Below, piece by piece: positions 12,634-23,639 of a DNA stretch of 64,000 bases. Origin of the DNA: Thuidium tamariscinum. Lineage: Eukaryota; Streptophyta; Bryopsida; Hypnales; Thuidiaceae. Below the pieces are notes generated by a model. It was not told where the DNA came from, did not search any database, and saw only the letters and a program-made list of their open reading frames with translations. Where the stretch lies: the NCBI GenBank assembly GCA_947034885.2, contig OX344749.2:9811501-9875500 (forward strand), read 5' to 3'. The position numbers and the translations under genes are program-made. The first letter of the stretch is position 1. Each line of letters starts with the position of its first letter.

Positions 12634-14618
12634 ATGGCGAGTTCCTCCAATCCGAAGCAGGCGGTAGTGACGGCCAAGGCAATTTCGCCAGTCATCCCTT
12701 CCGATCCGCAGCATCGGAAGGAGTTAGAAGATGATCTAGTCTTCCTAGGGTATCATGGGTTGATCCGGCGCCCTTAGAGTGTGAAGAGTGACGAGATAGT
12801 ACAGGAAATCCTCTCAGGAGTTCCGAATCAGTACGAACTCACAGTGAGGGGTAGACCGAGTGCCTGGACGTCGGATATCTGGGCGAATGTATACGGTTTT
12901 GATAAAACCGGATTAGGTCTAGCTCCCCGGACGGACAAGTTTGGTGTTAACAAGTTCCGGAATCCGCCCCACCCTAAGGACGGATACTCAGTTCCGGATT
13001 GCACCAACGACCGGCATAGACGGATGTTGGAATTCTTGATTCCCATCCTCTATCCGGAAAAGCCTACCCGTGTCACCGTGACGGTAGCAAACACCATCTT
13101 CGGGTGTTTTGAGAAGCGGATAGTCAACTGGGGTATAGTCCTCCAGTGGGTAGTTAACCGGCTAGCCGAGCATGTGGGACGGGAGAAGACCAGTACTATC
13201 AGCGGCTATCTCTTCCACCTGTACCACCACAATGATGTGCTGAGTGGCCCGGAACTCCTCCGCTATGAGACAGGAATTCAGATCCTCAAGTACGGCTTGA
13301 CGGATGAGTTGGAGAAGGAGTCGGAGGACCCGGAGGACGAGCAGATGGACGAGGACCCGGAAGAGCAGAAGCCGGAACGGAAGCCGGAATGGAAGAAGTC
13401 CACAACGCCGGATAAGAGAGGACACCCAGACCCGGATCCACCCGGATCAACCCTGGGGAAGAAGAAGCGGAACCACTTCGACACCATCATTCGTCACGCC
13501 ATGATGGCGCACGCAGACAACAACCAATATGAGGCGATACTCGAGCAGATTGTCACGAAGCTGGGCGCGGTGAAGATCGAAGACATCCGGAAATCCTCGA
13601 CCGTCTTCCGACTCAAGAGGTGTTGCGGAAGAAGGACGAGGAGATCCGGAAGTGGGAGGACGAGGCCCGGAACCAGACGGATCAAACTCGATAGGCGGAA
13701 GATCTGGCCCGGATAGTTGAAGAGGGACGACGGAAGGCAGAAGAAGAGCGGAATGGGCTCCAGAGCACGGTGACGTACCTGGAGAGTGATCTCAGTGTCG
13801 CCAACGGGAAGATCGTGGAGGCCACCTCCTTAGTTCGGAACCTGCAGGAGTTGGTGGCCCAGTCGGCGGATACAATGATCAGGGCGAAACTGTTTTCCGC
13901 CCGGCTGATGACGGAAGGGCACGTCACCGGATCGAAAGTCATCACCATCTTGGTGGATTACCAGGCCAAGATGGAAGGGGTACTGAAGGAGATGAGGGCC
14001 TTAATTGGGACTCTCAATCCGGAGTTAGGGGAAGGACTGTCGAGCTTGCTCAACCAGCAGGTGTTTACGGACTTCAGCCCCGGAGCGCAAGGACGGATGT
14101 CGACGGATCGGAAGCTACTCGGAAACTTGCCGGTCGTGAAGAACCTCGGCGAGCTCGGATCGGATCCGAATGCGGCCAGACCGTCCAACACACCTATGGA
14201 TCCGCAAGAGAAGAGGGCGTCACCACGGCTCGACCTTGAGATCCGGATGAAGGCCCTAGCGAATCCGGCCAGGGAGAATCCGGAGAAGTTCGCCCACATG
14301 AACGAGCCAAATAGGGTTCCGGGCAAGGATCCGCGCAACAAGACAGTCATTTTGGATGACTCGGACAGGGAAGACAATCCGCCCTTCACCATCCGTGATG
14401 AAGTTAGGGAGCAGGGCGGATTTCAGGAAGTGGAGCATTCAGAAAGCTCCGAGGCGGATTCGGAAGAGACCTCGACGGAAGACAACGGAACGCCGCCGGT
14501 TCCGATTCAGAAGAGGCAGACCCGATCCGCCACCAAGAAGGCTCCCCCTCCCAAGGCAACAACGCGGAGAAGTTCAGTTCCGCCCGTGGGCGCGACATCG
14601 AAGCGAGCACGTAAGTAG
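12634..14618 (+). pseudogene. Broken gag-like / plant-transposon-like protein gene of nested element
   Basis: One long coding region interrupted three times. It starts at the ATG at 12,634 and meets an in-frame TAG at 12,775-12,777 (same frame continues directly to 13,600). It loses one base around 13,590-13,610, where the reading passes into the frame that holds a highly charged coiled-coil segment, then meets a TAG near 13,691 before running open to 14,618. The first half is globular, with repeated Trp, Tyr and His positions (WTSDIWANVYGF; YLFHLYHHNDVL), followed by an acidic PED/EEQ/PER stretch, a coiled coil, and a basic Lys/Arg-rich C-terminus (KKAPPPKATTRR). This layout resembles gag-like or 'putative plant transposon' proteins of plant retroelements, but I cannot assign a family. 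Codons are dominated by CCG-GAN and TCC-GGA because the element-wide motif runs through the coding region. Confidence 0.6.
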
Positions 14619-15760
14619 GATAGGGTTGAGTAGTTAGGTAGGATTTTGAGATTTTGGGACGGAAGTTTCCTGGACGGATTTCCCGGATGTGGGCCCCGAT
14701 CCGGAACTTTAGGGACAACTGGCCGGACCTTTCCGGATAATCCGGTTGGGCTCCGATTGGTTGTTCCGGATTTTCTTTTGCCTTGCTGGCATTCCGTTTC
14801 TGTTTTTAGGCTTTGACTTTCATTGTGTTTTTGGGCTTTTAAGGGGCAGGCAAGTTAGTTGGCCTGTCATTCCCTCCTAGTGCATATTCTATTGTATTTT
14901 CATTCCCTTCTTTAATTTGAGCCGGCGGATGGACATTCTAGCTCTGACTTGTGTTTGAGTCTCTTCTGTGTGTGTGTTTGTTGAAGTGTTGAGAGGTAAG
15001 AGGGAAGGGTGAGGAGGAATCCGGATTCTGAGGCACTTGAAATCCGAACTGAGTGACCAACTTCCGAGAGTTAGGATCTTGAATCGTGAGTTTGAGCGTG
15101 GAGCCTTTAATTCACCGGAACGGTGATCCGATGTGAGTCTAGGAGTGACAAGGAGGAGGTTCCGGAACCGCAGGGGCGGATCCGTGCGGAGTTAAGCAGC
15201 CGCCAGAGGAAAGTTCCGTCCATCGGAAGGTCTGCCATCCACTGAGTCGATCCAAAGAACTAGGAAAATACGTCCTTTCGGGTCTGGGTTTTTTTGAATC
15301 TGTCGTTGTAGTAAGGGCGAGTGAAGTAGTCCTGAGTGACCTGCTAACCGGATTGGCCTAGAGCTATCCGGGAAGTTGTGAGGATCCGGATCCGGCCCTA
15401 ATACAACACCGGATATATTTTGGTGTTTTCGTGTGTTTTGTTTGAGAGGAGAGAGTGTGAGGTTTACGAGTGGTAAGTCCCTACCCCTCTAAAGATCAAG
15501 AAAGGACTCCCTGAGGGTAAAACAGGGGTATCAAAAACCGATTATTGATTGACGGAACCAGATTCCGGATTGAGACGGATCCGGGTGAAGGTGAAATCCG
15601 GATCTAAGGAAGGAATCCGGTCATAGTTGAGAGACGGATTCGGAAAGAAAAGACGGATCCGGAAAAAGAGTTCGGAAGACAAGTTGGTATTCCGGATTAA
15701 GAGTAGTAACTTGGGGTGTTTTGATCCGAGAAACCTAGAAACCGGAAAACGCAACTATTA
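14619..15760. repeat. TCCGGA/CCGGAT motif-rich 3' region of nested element
   Basis: Non-coding sequence with dozens of TCCGGA, CCGGAT and GATCCGGA words, densest at 15,360-15,410 and 15,540-15,740. The corresponding 5' region (12,150-12,440) is equally rich. No frame is sustained. The motif is CpG-containing yet well preserved, suggesting a young insertion or one that escaped methylation-driven decay. Confidence 0.55.
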
Positions 15761-16748
15761 GTAACGTCTGGAATCTCCTGGGACGATATTCCGTGTCATA
15801 TTATCACGTTTGGGTGTGATAAAGGTGCTTTCTGCTAGACTGCGCGTACGACAAAAATGAATTACCAAAGAAAAGATATACAAAATCTCACAACATGTGT
15901 GGTTATGAGATTAAGTTCTTGAGTCCTTAGTATAGTATTATTTTGTAGAGCCAAGTTTGTCACGAATGTAGAAACTCAACCTCACAACTACACATGTTGA
16001 GAAATTTTGAATATCTTTTTTGGGGTATGTGTTTTGAACTTGAAATTTGGAACATCAACATAAAGTTGATTTTATTCAAATAATTCCATGTTAAATAGAC
16101 AAATTTTCAGCCCTTGGGAGGGTGTCAAAGTTGACAATAGTAAAAAAATTCTCATAACCACACATCTTGTCAGATTTTGTATATCTTTTTTTGGGTAGTT
16201 CATTTTAACTTGAAACTTGTAGCATATATTATGAATATAGAGATGACTTCACCAAAAAAAATTCATGGTAAGAAACTTATTTTTTAGCCCTTGGTAGGGT
16301 GTCAAAATTGGTAATTGTCAAAAGTTTCAGACAACTACACATGTTGAGAGATTTCAAATATCTTCTTCACCAAACCTTTTTTTACCTTGAAATTTTTTAT
16401 ACATATTAAGAACATAGAGATTATTCCATGACAAAAATTTCACGGCAAAAGAACCAAGACTCAATCCTTACTCCTTAAAAAGGTGTCAAAGTTGAAAGTA
16501 GTGAAATGTTTCTTACCACTACCCATCTTGGTAGATTTTGAATAACTTTTCTTTCCTAAATCTTTTGGCCTTGAAATTTGTCATGCATATAATTAACTTC
16601 AAGGTTATGCTGTGGTAAAAATTTTGTGGTTAAATACTACTTTTTGAGCTCTCGGGAGGCTTTCAAAGTTGGCCATACCAAAAAAATTCTCACTGCGAAT
16701 TCGAAAAAGACTTTTTTTTATTGGTACCCCATTGTACAAAATAAAATA

Positions 16749-17205
16749 GCCACATCACAAACCTTGAAATTAAATTCAACTATCAAACCCAATTCATCAT
16801 TGAAGTCAAAGTGCCTCTCATATTAAATAGAATTAGCCTACAAAATATATTACATGATTGCACTCACCAATGTTTCCAACATGCACGTCAAAATGTCAAA
16901 TACAAAAACATTATAGACATATTAGTAGGCTTCAATCTATATGATAACCAAAAGTATTTATAAAATTCATGCATTGCAATTTGCAAAGTACAATAACAAT
17001 ACAATGAATCTATACTTCCAAAATATGCCCACTTTCTCATCGGTTAGGGAAAAGACATTCCTTTGGCTTCTCGTCCATCTTTCTTTTAATTGCTACAATT
17101 ATCTTCAACTCTTAAAGACACAAGATCTACCATTGGTGCAACTCAGTTATTGAAACGACTTGACCTACGAACTTCTTGGGCACTAGGATCCACTACATTA
17201 GCATC
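16749..17205. other. Spacer downstream of the transposase gene
   Basis: AT-rich, no coding signal. It lies between the foldback element and the 3' end of the minus-strand transposase gene, so it probably includes that gene's 3' untranslated region. No polyadenylation signal could be assigned with confidence. Confidence 0.4.
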
Positions 17206-20200
17206 TCAAACAACAACATCATCATCCTGTGGTGCCTCATCGCAGTTTGGATCATCCTCGTCATTGGCATCTTCGTTGCTGTCATATTCATCTTCTGCTT
17301 CACCACTATCTGTGGTCCAATGTCCCTCAATCTCTGAGTTTTCATTTCGAAGCTCTACAATAGTTTGACCTTGACTACGTTTGCGCTTGAACCTCTTATG
17401 TCGCAGTGCATTGGGGTCTTCTCCATCAGAATTTATAGTGGGCCCACTTGAAACTCGAGGAACAACAAATGCTGGGGTTGACCTACTAGGTCCTAGTACG
17501 TATGTATCCAAGAACGGTTCTACCACCCTATTTGAGTCTCTTGCCCCTATTCCAAGGAGTGGACGATGAGTAGGCCTTGACAATGATGCTTCTCCAATAT
17601 GTGGACCTTCTCTTCCTCCACGACCTCTAGTCCCTCCACGGCCTCCAATCCCTCCTCGGCCTCCAGCCCTTCCACGGCCTCCCATCCTTCCACGACCTTG
17701 TTGATATTGACCCACTTCATGATGAATGGAGGGCCGAGGTGCCGTAGGTGGTCTACCACCAACAGTACCACAAGAAATGTTTTGAGGAGTCATATCAACA
17801 TTTCTCATAGAGCCTAACCCTTCTTCAAAAGGTCTTTGGATGGCATTGGAAGTTGCTGGTGAAGATGGGTCTAGGGAATGTGGCGCTTGGCTAGTTCGGT
17901 CAGAACGAACTGGAGTGGGTTCACGCGCAAGGTCTTCTGGTGCGTCAATAAATGCAAAAACATCATTGTAGTCTACATGCTCTGGATCAAAACGCCTTCT
18001 CACATTACTTGCCGATTGATTCCTTCCAATGGGGCGTGCCATTCTTGCATTTCTAACGTTTCTGTCATGGTGTCGTTCAACAACTGTATTGCTACGAACT
18101 GATGCCCCCATTCTTGTAGGCCCTGTATTGCCATCTTGATTGTGAGAAGATCCTCCACAATTTGGATTTGCAGTCCTCCCTATATTTCCGCCACCATTTC
18201 CATTTCCGCCGCGATTTTCATTTTCACCGCCACTTCCATTATTGCTTCCATTTCCATTTCCGCTGCCATTTCCTGGAGGGAGGTCGTCATCATTGTCGTT
18301 GTTGTTATGGGAGATACCATCATCCACGTCATCGTCATTTGGATTGGCGGCCTCTGAAGAAGATGACAAAGCTTGGACTTCTGCGACCCCTTCATTTTGA
18401 GGAAGAGGAGGTGAAGGACTGCGACGAGGATTGGGTACCCAAGGACCCCAACGACCACCAACGGGTTCTTCCTCTCCATCGTCAGCATCTCCATAGTAGT
18501 TTCTCGCTTCCTCGAGGTGATCGGCACCTCGCCTCCAAAGATCTGGGTTCGCCGGATACTCTTGAGGTGCTTCATTGGCTTCCACACCAACCTCTTCTTC
18601 TTCCTCTGCTTGCATTGCGTCAAATTCCCGATTGCGTTCATTCAAAGGGATCGGACCAAGGGCATCTGGATCAGAATCCTCCGAGTACATATTTGCATCA
18701 TACCAACGAACTGGATCGGCTCCTGGTCTTTCTTGAAGTACACGGCTATTAGTATAAATATATACCAATGACTCTACCTTCGTGGGGGCTAATCAATTTC
18801 AGACCCTATTGTGAACAAAGGAATACATACTCCAATTCCTTTCACAAGAGCTGGCCAAACACGTGAGGGATAGAATACGCACGGCAATTTTTGAAAGAGC
18901 CCGATCTCCAACCCTATGCCACCATTGGTGGGGAAGCATTTGTGTCACACGGATGTTGGGTGTCTCAGCTGCACTATACGGTCCACTATCCTCCTCAAAT
19001 TGAGTTAATTCCGCCAATACATCATCAAAAGTGACACCCACTACATCTTCCATTTTGTGGATGACTCTGTACAATGCACGTAGCGCTGTTCCGTCTACCC
19101 TGAGCGCCACGTTATCCAAGAGGTATGGATTCAAAAGGGCCGCGGCGTAGTGTGTATCTTCAAAAATCATGTCCCATCTTTCATTGAAAGATCTCTCCAA
19201 AGTGACTACTATGTCATCTCGTAAGCTAAAAGGTGGTTCTCTCAAAGAATACACGTGTCCTCGCAAGTTGTGCATCATGAGCCACGCCCGACCCATGGCT
19301 GGTTCTCGTCCATCAAACACACGCAAAGCCTTCAATACGTCTTCAATCATGTACACGTAATTCACACATCGTTGCCAAAAGGCCACATCTTCAATGGTTC
19401 TTCTGACATTACGTGAAGCGATAGTTGCCTGTGGTCCATTCTGTTCGTTTCGTAGGGTATCATAGTAATTTATAGCACGGGGGTGGTTATTCAACCGCTC
19501 CAAGACTCTTCTGAGTTTCACTACTCGCTGTAACATGAGGAAATTACAAGCAAAGCGAGTTTCGCTAGGCACTACGAGTTGTAGGTTTGGACTCAACTCA
19601 CGAAAAACCGACATGGTTGCATGATGGTTTCGAATGTATTGGCACAATCTTCTTGCCCTGTCAATTAAATCGGAAAATTCCTGAATCTTGGCCCAATCTT
19701 CCAACATCAAATCCAATGCATGTGCCATGCAGCCTTGCGCAAATATGTGCGGATAGGTTAGAGTAATGTCTCTCAATGCCCCAAGCATGTTTGCTGCATT
19801 ATCTGTGCAAACTTGTGTCACATATTTGGCACCCACCTTCTCAATGTAAACTTTCATTTGGTCTGCTATATAGCGCATGGTTTTCTTTTGTGAGGTAGTG
19901 TCAATTGACCCCAAAAATACATCACCTACGGGGCATGACATCATCACATTCATGAGGGGCCTCCGATTGACATCATCCCAACCATCGATGCATATCGTCA
20001 CCCCGTAGTGCTTGACAGCAAAACCAACCTTCTCTTCAATCTTCTTCTCGATTTGCAACCTCCTCGGTTTAATTAAATTAGTCCTGAACTGATGGTAAGA
20101 AGGTGGACTATATTCAAACCTCGCCACTGAGGTTGCCCTCACAGCCTCAATGAAGGCTGGATGCCTTGCCACATTAAATGGCACATTTGCTTCATAGAAA

Positions 20201-20715
20201 AAACTTGCCCACTTGTCATCCAACTCCTTCCTCTTTGCAATGTTGAATGCGTCCGCCATGCGTTGCTGACGTAATGATCCCGATCTTGTAGAATTTGAAC
20301 CTGCAAGACTATTGGACGTTTGTAGAATTTCATTTCCTTCAGGAACGTTTGCCCGTTCTTCCGCTCTCCTACCAGTGACCCCATCCGTCACCTCATTTTC
20401 AGTGGCTTCGCTTGAACTTGCAAGCGGAGTTGTTCTAGTCGGTCCACTTTGAATTGGTTCTCCTTCACACATGTTCCCGGCATCCATTCGTAGTGGGACA
20501 AAACCTGTACAATTGGCAAACCTATGTCGCACTTCACGAGGCATATTTGGACAAATTGACCTCTCCGATTTCGTGCCATATCCGAAATGTGCAAAAGCAC
20601 GCTCACGTTTGTAACTGAAGGTCCCAGTACAGAAAACACAAGTCACTTTAGTCCCATTCGCCGTAAAGTTCAGCCACAGTTCCCAGTCCTTGGTCTGCCT
20701 CCTCTGACTTGCCAT
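17206..20715 (-). pseudogene. hAT transposase with long C-terminal extension, two nonsense codons
   Basis: Start chosen at the ATG at 20,715 (MASQRRQ); upstream in-frame codons lack an ATG. In order: a BED-type zinc finger (Cys26, Cys29, His43, Cys55); a DUF659-like core with the first two catalytic Asp in CIDGWDD and CTDNAANM; and the hAT C-terminal dimerisation region with the third acidic residue in SSCERNWS. Translation stops at TGA 18,801-18,799 and again at TGA 18,795-18,793, two codons later. The same frame then continues through LAPTKVESLVYIYTN, which is the normal continuation of hAT dimerisation domains. Both TGA sit where CGA (Arg) would be expected. After the conserved part comes an extension of about 500 residues: acidic, then Gly/Asn-rich (18,180-18,290), then an RGG-box run (17,607-17,700), a basic KRFKRKR patch and an acidic tail. 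This extension is unusual for the family. The gene would supply transposase for the giant element; as read here it is inactive unless read through. Confidence 0.85.
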
Positions 20716-20968
20716 TGTATTCACAGATAATTTGAAATGCCTTCCCCTTCTTTGTGTTGAATTTAAGAAGACAGAAGACCTAACGGACAAAGTATCAGTA
20801 ACATTAGTTAGCACTAATCCACTGCTTGAACTGATTTTGACATCACCTCAGCAACAAACCAGGGTAATCTGCCACCCAAGTAGACTCACAAGGAGCTCAA
20901 AATGAATTGAAGTCCAAGAGATAGAGGCCAAGGTGACAAATGTAGGGAATGCAGGGTTCAGGATTTCC

Positions 20969-20976
20969 TTTATATA
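20969..20976 (-). promoter_or_regulatory. TATA box of the transposase gene
   Basis: TATATAAA on the minus strand, about 255 bp before the ATG at 20,715 and directly downstream (in transcription direction) of the GGGCGCGGAC array at 20,985-21,580. The RING and kinase genes of the element have the same arrangement. Confidence 0.65.
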
Positions 20977-20984
20977 CTTGGGGA

Positions 20985-21580
20985 AGGTAGGGGCGCGGAC
21001 TTCACCGGTGTCCTTGTCAACAGGGCGCGGACTTCAGTCCCAAAGTCTATGCACACTTGAATCCCTGCCGTCAGGGCGCGGACTTCAGGGCGGGGACGGG
21101 AGAACAGGGCGCGGACTTCACGGTGGGGACGGGAAGTCAGGGCGCGGACTTGAGGGCGGTGAACTTTAACAACGTTCAAAATGCACACCTGAATCCCTAG
21201 CGGTCTGGGCGGGGACGGGAAGACAGGGCGCGGACTTGAGGGCACGGACTCGAAGTCAGGGCGCGGACTTCAGGGCGGAGAATTTGTGAACTTTGACAAC
21301 CTCCAAAATGCACACCTGAATCCTTGGCGTCAAGGCGGGGACGGGAAGTCAAGGCGGGGACTTTAGGGCGGAGACGGGGAGTCAAGGCGCGGACTTGAGG
21401 GCGGTGAACTTTGACAACGTTCAAAATGCACACCTGAATCCCTAGCGGTCTGGGCGGGGACAGGAAGACAGGGTGTGGACTTCAGGGCGCGGACTCGAAG
21501 TCAGGGCGCGGACTTCAGGGCACGGACTTCAAGTCAGGGCGTGGACTTCAGGGCGCGGACTCAAAGTCAGGGCGCGGACG
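20985..21580 (+). repeat. GGGCGCGGAC array at the transposase promoter
   Basis: More than twenty copies of GGGCGCGGAC and variants (GGGCGGGGAC, AGGCGGGGAC), often as CAGGGCGCGGACTTCAGGGCG, at intervals of roughly 15-40 bp. A longer block that includes AAAATGCACACCTGAATCCC recurs three times (near 21,178, 21,307 and 21,424). Placed just upstream of the transposase TATA box, so likely a promoter or operator region also recognised by the transposase. Confidence 0.75.
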
Positions 21581-21599
21581 TCCTCGTCCAGCACTATTT

Positions 21600-22598
21600 G
21601 CAGTACACTTGGGCATGAGATTTTTGAATTCACCTTTTGTTGGAGCGGGAGAACCATTAATGTAACCAATTACAGCTTGTTCTAAATTCAGAGAAGACCA
21701 TGACAGCAAGATGCCACCTTAAAGAGCTCAACGGCCTAAGATTTGGAAGGTATTTATGGAAGTGCATGTCCCGTTTCTTGTGTTGCAAGATGTCATTCCT
21801 TAGTTCTCCTAACCATTTTACCACTTTGAAGCAAGAAATATTTTATTTCCCAAAAAAATCACACAAATTCTTTGATTTAGGAATGTTTAGGAAATACTTA
21901 ATAAATGTATAGGACATACTTAAACCGTATCATTCATACAAAACCTTTGGCTTTGTTGTTTAATAAATGCAATGGTTTAGGGTTGTTTTCTTTTAAAAAA
22001 AGAAGATACCAAAATTAAGAGATCAACAAAAAAAGATTGCAAAGGAACTTCTTGAAAGACCATGTCCCCTTCTTTGATTTGGAAGATGTCATTGTTTACT
22101 TTGTAAAGAAACAACATTGAAGGGAAATATATGTACTGATGAAAACAAACAACTCAAAATATTTTGTTATTCATTTTCAACATTCCTCAAGCAAATTCTT
22201 TGTTTGCGTAAAGGCTACGTTTCATAAATTATGCTCAATTTTGTTGAATGTTTAAAGTATTATTGTTTGGCTGAAAGGGATTATTTATGAAATGAAAGTT
22301 ATTCAATTCTTGTAGACTGATGTTCACCACATTCAATTCTTTAAACAATTGCTATAGGGGATCAATTCTGGTTTACGATTTATTAAATCTTACATTCTTT
22401 TGGATTTACGTAAACAAATTCATTTTTGGTTTATATTTCGTACAAGGGATTTTTTTTAATGAATTACTATTGCTTTGTTTGTTTTTTGTTTTTTGTTTTT
22501 AAAACGAGTGGCAAACCATTGCATTAAATGAATACTATTTTGTTTTATTTCAATCACATGGAAGGGATTCACTTTTTACCATTCTAACTACAACTCTA
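21600..22598. other. Spacer; first 220 bp duplicated at 24,540-24,760
   Basis: 21,604-21,825 aligns with 24,548-24,765 in the same orientation (shared GGGCATGAGAT, TTGGAGCGG, AAGATGCCA and GAGCTCAA words in the same order). The rest is AT-rich with no gene. The duplication suggests that a block of array plus flank was copied inside the element. Confidence 0.55.
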
Positions 22599-23035
22599 CA
22601 AGGGATTCTTTTTGAACGAGAACTTAGATCTTCCATTCTCTTGGATTCACGTGAAGGGAATTGTTTTTGTGGATGCTTGTTACAAATAATTTGTGTAGCC
22701 TAAGGTATGAGCATCATATTCTTGAATTCACTATTCTTATAAGGGGATGCATTTTTTACCATTTTAACTACAAGGGATTCTTTTTGAACGAGAACTTAGA
22801 TCTTCCATTCTTTTGGCTTCACGTGAAGGGAATTGTTTTTGTGGATGCTTGTTACAAATAATTCGTGTAGCCTAAGGTATGAGCATCATATTCTTGAATT
22901 CACTATTCTTATAAGGGGATGCATTTTTGACCATTTTAACTACAAGGGATTCTTTTTGAACGAGAACTTAGATCTTCCATTCTTTTGGCTTCGCGTGAAG
23001 GGAATTGTTTTTGTGGATGCTTGTTACAAATAATT
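22599..23035 (+). repeat. Tandem repeat, 172-bp period
   Basis: CAAGGGATTCTTTTTGAACG occurs at 22,599, 22,771 and 22,943, exactly 172 bp apart, and the sequence between is nearly identical from unit to unit. About 2.5 units are present. The short frames they contain are repeats of one another and not genes. Confidence 0.9.
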
Positions 23036-23583
23036 TTTTTTAAACTTCCAAGTTCAATTTCTTAGATTCACGTAGAAGGTAGTCATTTCTAAATAAAAGG
23101 TACAAGAGATTCTTCTTTTGAATGAGAACTTTACATTATTTTGGATTCACATGAAAAGATTCACTTTCTTGAATAATTGATAGAATGCATTTTTTAAATG
23201 AACAAATGAGTTTCATTTCTTCAAATCCATTATTCATAAGCAAAGATTCTTTTTTCTGCATAATAACTACAAGGGTTTTTGTGGGGAAATGGAAAATTAT
23301 AAGTTATATTTTGTTCTTAATGTGAAAGGATCCATTTTTATAAATACTTGTTACAATGGATTCTTCCTTAATAAAACGTACAACTTAAATTGAAGTAGAA
23401 AGGTTGTAAATGGAATCCACAATTAGAAATAATTGCTACAATAAAATCTTTTTTACATGAACTTAGAAGACATATTTTTCAGATGCATGATATAGGTTCT
23501 TTTCCGAAGGTTTAGAATACATTGATTTGTTTTTTAATTCAACCCTAGAACCATCTGAAATAAAGTCAAACAATCCAAACTCA
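23036..23583. other. Spacer, degenerate continuation of the 172-bp repeat
   Basis: AT-rich, with weak echoes of the 172-bp unit (ACAAGAGATTC, TTTTGGATTCAC). No gene. Confidence 0.4.
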
Positions 23584-23625
23584 AACCCTAAACCCTAATA
23601 CTCCAAACCCTAAACCCTACACTCC
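23584..23625 (+). repeat. Interstitial plant-type telomeric repeat
   Basis: AACCCTAAACCCTAA, then a short interruption and CAAACCCTAAACCCTACAC. Four to five near-perfect CCCTAAA units. Such short runs occur at sites of telomere-mediated repair and as telo-boxes in plant promoters. Confidence 0.7.
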
Positions 23626-23639
23626 TAAAATCTTTGAAC

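Larger units (their letters stand above)
12045..15853 (+). mobile_element. Nested TCCGGA-rich element with AAAAT target duplication
   Basis: The element begins TGTCG and ends CGACA, flanked on both sides by AAAAT (12,040-12,044 and 15,854-15,858). The join of the two flanks recreates sequence homologous to the uninterrupted foldback unit near 16,200, so the insertion and the 5-bp duplication are well supported. The ends are imperfect inverted repeats (TGTCGCAGTCCAGAAA against TGTCGTACGCGCAGTCTAGC, with short gaps). I see no long direct terminal repeats and no reverse transcriptase or integrase. TG...CA ends with a 5-bp duplication fit a deleted LTR-type retroelement or another integrase-mobilised element. 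It is far richer in GC than its surroundings and crowded with TCCGGA/CCGGAT words. Confidence 0.7.
11496..16748. mobile_element. Foldback element made of ~180-bp units, split by an insertion
   Basis: The left arm (11,496-12,044) and the right arm (about 16,200-16,748) are inverted copies over roughly 550 bp with high identity; the outer end of each arm reads TATTTTATTTTGTACAATGG. Removing the 3.8-kb insertion leaves about 1.44 kb. The right half is a series of diverged tandem units of about 177-183 bp, marked by GTCAAAGTTG-type words near 16,124, 16,301, 16,484 and 16,662. No coding capacity. No clear target duplication outside the arms. It resembles foldback transposons, whose arms are built from subrepeats, or a satellite block with an internal inversion. 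Confidence 0.65.

Noticed and set aside
12318..12695. Minus-strand 125-codon frame in the nested element
   Set aside because: Antisense to the leader and start of the gag-like gene; open only because the TCCGGA repeats contain no stops in any frame.
13958..14392. Minus-strand 144-codon frame in the nested element
   Set aside because: Antisense shadow of the gag-like gene, with no domain.
18180..18752. Plus-strand open frame of 196 codons opposite the transposase tail
   Set aside because: It is the antisense reading of the Gly/Asn- and Asp/Glu-rich part of the transposase extension; its His/Phe-rich composition follows from that.
20933..21685. Several Gly/Arg/Thr-rich frames on both strands
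   Set aside because: Products of the GGGCGCGGAC repeats rather than genes.
22661..23033. Two 66-codon frames of almost identical sequence
   Set aside because: They are the 172-bp tandem repeat read twice.
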